DNA of 64,000 nt. It comes from Spirochaetales bacterium (GTDB lineage: Bacteria > Spirochaetota > Spirochaetia > Treponematales > Treponemataceae). The notes beneath the pieces are model-generated. The model did not search any database. It saw nothing but the letters and a program-made list of their open reading frames with translations, and was not told where the DNA came from. How positions within the stretch are numbered: position 1 is the stretch's first letter; each line of letters begins with the position of its first letter. Where the stretch lies: NCBI GenBank assembly GCA_029098225.1, contig JAQXNX010000003.1, positions 119,203-183,202 of the forward strand, in the 5' to 3' direction. The position numbers were made by a program, and so were the translations under genes. Positions 62,901 through 64,000 of this stretch are shown one piece after another.

Positions 62901-64000
62901 TTACAGTAAAGATTCTTGAAAATAAAAATTTAAGATCTGGAGAAGCTTCTTTTGTTCCTAATTCACTTGATGATGATTTTGAAACTCCAACAATTCATTT
63001 TGATAATGACATTTCATATTTTTCATATACAATCAAAAACTATGAGATACCAATTTCTAATCTTCTTTATATATTAAATTCTATTGATTGTAATTATGCT
63101 CACCATAATTATGCATATCAGTTGGAAGAACTATATAGAGATTTACTAAAATCGTTCAAGGAAGATATTTCAAAAATTCAAGATGATGAAATCCCTGGAT
63201 TATATACACTGTTCAAAAAATATATTAATACCGATGATGGCATTTTTATTTCAGATTTTAATGCATATATAAAACTATTAAATGATAAGCATAAAGAGTT
63301 ATTATTTAATTTATTATTATCTGATTTAACCAAAAATACAAATTGGCAAAATTTATGGATGCTTCATAATTCTATTGTTATTCTTCTTGATATAAAGAAT
63401 AAAGATAAAGCAATTTCTCTTTGTAAACAATTGAAGGAAATGGATAGAGTATATAAAGAATGTATTGCAGATATTTATATTCCAAATTTAAATAAACATC
63501 CACTATATGAATTATCAAAAAATGAATATCCTTTGCTATTCCCTCAAACAATAAAAAAAGATGTAAAGCATAAAAAGATTCTTTCACAATTTGACACAAT
63601 GAAAAATCATATGCTTGAAAAAGAAATAGAAATTATCACAAATAAAGAAAATCTTCTTTGTGAAGTTAACAATATCTTTAAATATCTTGATAAAACAAAA
63701 GAGTATTCTGAAAGAGATACTGATCGTGGAAGATTATTGGATTTACAAGTAGATTATATCGGTAATAAACTTCAATATGCTTATAAGGAAGAATATAAGA
63801 TTCCTGAAATATTTTCTTCTTTTGCTTTAACTTATTTATTCAATTTTACAAATGATGACCAAAGCTTAAATAGACCAAAGGCAATAAAGAATATAGAAGA
63901 ATGGTTTGCTGACGACAAATACTTTTGGCGCTATTTCTTCTGGTTATATATTTGCCATTATAAAAAAGAAGAAACAGACGAGTTTTTAAATAAGAATCCA
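59957..64000 (+). CDS. SIR2-STAND antiphage protein (3' end outside window)
   Basis: At least 1,348 codons, open to the window edge. N-terminal SIR2 domain: GAGAS (27-31), TTNFDE (140-145), LHGD (H184) and GYSGND (223-228), the NAD-binding and catalytic set of defence sirtuins. An Asn/Lys/Glu/Gln-rich linker with a duplicated NQxQ-type segment (about 335-400) leads to a STAND NTPase: Walker A GIAGIGKT (463-470), Walker B FIDGFDE (520-526) and IIISLRNR. The long helical C-terminus is probably the sensor. The architecture matches Avs5/SIR2-STAND proteins, which deplete NAD+ on sensing phage. GGAGATGTAAGG precedes the ATG. Confidence 0.85.
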   Translation, partial: MDNKLTCDDLKSRIKVNDDDFFHIFLGAGASVSSDIKTGQQLVWEFKKEIFCEKNEKSPNEYSELSDEQKKEIQNFFDHLDGYPPNGASNEYSFYFYNYLKTPEDRSKFIQKLVKDKKPQIGYQVLGKLIIDGKFKNIWTTNFDELIEHGIRAIDYTQTINVYSSSNPGNAINNNQFPSVTKLHGDFRYDYLKNTEEELKSTEDTLAKQFKKKLIDHGLIVIGYSGNDESIKKLFDEGFNNQEFLNKGLFWLCRDSKNVSDNVLKILEKAKTVNEYSSLIEISDFDNFMKSLFIYLGYDLSSINNNYPSLINNNPQEAILNSENTTIQNVTKIKNESETNNQTQEISLTQINDNKNEKNIGEEKNKEKAKNKTINQAQDSSTNQINSNEKEKNNNTNFECYYNSKLKITPKKIEEFYLPFYKKKLIDEDNNTATIGIEEFKKVVIKLILEKQWNDFSNIALRGIAGIGKTLELYSLYNEIIDMNNNGTLKEKCIPIFINLSNYTNTAFNFITNNEKYLIFIDGFDEICDTLLLKIQKQLMEIHSLYSNIRIIISLRNRILIDEFEKKLHIHSFILQRILEKENINSSDLTKVIINDLGSIPISKNIESLKNTSDYKKYLQNLLSLILIEDKRRYDNSLNITYRRKDLSKINLNVTEQYLKQIAFFQVTKNKSFITESELYNLIENKEQFEFILKSSLFEFNEPNHICFVSEIYLFYYCSLYIINLPFSKIKNIFFTSYGKIKEQRVKAIQYILNFIDYNSKLYTLIIDTIKNETLAYILLTNYNKLSPIERINFYKSIIQEFDNNTKIIYYARFIQTHDLLENTDSLSDSMHNLLPEVFYDEAVKLHCDTIKNFLRNPTIEDITTFENAVILLGVHDKFWKEKQYPLLKEVAVPLIRFFRENEIAKKMKGLLSEDIILSWFEDYNWTINWEEKEWATFVKEIANITNTEFFNLKNENEFRIKLKLFNHFHSNFYIRRLLVPLTVKILENKNLRSGEASFVPNSLDDDFETPTIHFDNDISYFSYTIKNYEIPISNLLYILNSIDCNYAHHNYAYQLEELYRDLLKSFKEDISKIQDDEIPGLYTLFKKYINTDDGIFISDFNAYIKLLNDKHKELLFNLLLSDLTKNTNWQNLWMLHNSIVILLDIKNKDKAISLCKQLKEMDRVYKECIADIYIPNLNKHPLYELSKNEYPLLFPQTIKKDVKHKKILSQFDTMKNHMLEKEIEIITNKENLLCEVNNIFKYLDKTKEYSERDTDRGRLLDLQVDYIGNKLQYAYKEEYKIPEIFSSFALTYLFNFTNDDQSLNRPKAIKNIEEWFADDKYFWRYFFWLYICHYKKEETDEFLNKNP

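Noticed and set aside
1..64000. CRISPR array
   Set aside because: No regularly spaced direct repeats with unique spacers; the short repeats seen are arm-site or iteron-like and too few.
1..64000. Diversity-generating retroelement or insertion sequence
   Set aside because: No reverse transcriptase motif, template/variable repeat pair or transposase was seen on either strand.

Overview
The window reads as a chromosome segment of a Treponema-like spirochaete. The evidence is a V-type (not F-type) ATP synthase operon in the spirochaete order E, DUF2764, A, B, D, I, K, a FapA/DUF342 protein, an IspG, a monomeric [FeFe] hydrogenase, and moderately low G+C. Fumarase next to a malate/lactate dehydrogenase-type enzyme and the hydrogenase fit a fermentative, host-associated anaerobe. 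The species is not determined.

Layout. (1) 1-21060 is core chromosome: partial fapA, two small genes, galM, the ATP synthase operon, ispG, a secreted TPR protein, a reverse-strand sugar-phosphate transferase, fumC and an LDH/MDH-family gene carrying the malate-type specificity arginine, then the hydrogenase, a B12-binding-type radical SAM protein and a SnoaL-like protein. (2) A tRNA-Gly(UCC) gene at 21148-21220 is the integration site of a 37.6-kb element bounded by a 44-bp direct repeat (21180-21223 and 58755-58798). The element carries a tyrosine integrase, an HTH protein, an HK97-type packaging and head module, an 11-kb defence cargo (m5C methyltransferase, McrB-like GTPase, LlaJI/McrC-like nuclease, accessory genes, AIPR protein), tail-like and lysis genes, a D5-type helicase, a repressor, a metallopeptidase/papain-like/FGE-like cassette, UmuC with a UmuD'-like protein, and a LexA-type repressor. 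No tape-measure gene is visible. A gene-poor, repeat-rich stretch (56752-58754) ends it. (3) To the right of the second repeat, the left end of a second, related element is visible. It has the same post-att leader, different repeats in front of the integrase start, and an integrase reduced to about six matching codons. It carries an inactivated XRE gene and a SIR2-STAND defence protein that runs off the window.

Three themes connect the parts. First, tRNA-Gly appears to be a repeated integration site used by defence-carrying elements. Second, the element has a repeated box (20-bp identical core, three copies) placed exactly 14 bp before a -10-like hexamer; two copies fire directly onto an ATG six bases further on, predicting leaderless mRNAs, and one copy runs into a strong terminator, predicting a short RNA or attenuator. 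Third, the UmuD-like protein starts at the position where E. coli UmuD' begins after cleavage and lacks both catalytic residues, so it looks like a pre-processed UmuD'.

Starts given here were chosen from ribosome-binding sites, overlaps and -10 positions; several differ from the longest open frame. No database search was possible, so family names rest on motifs and context.
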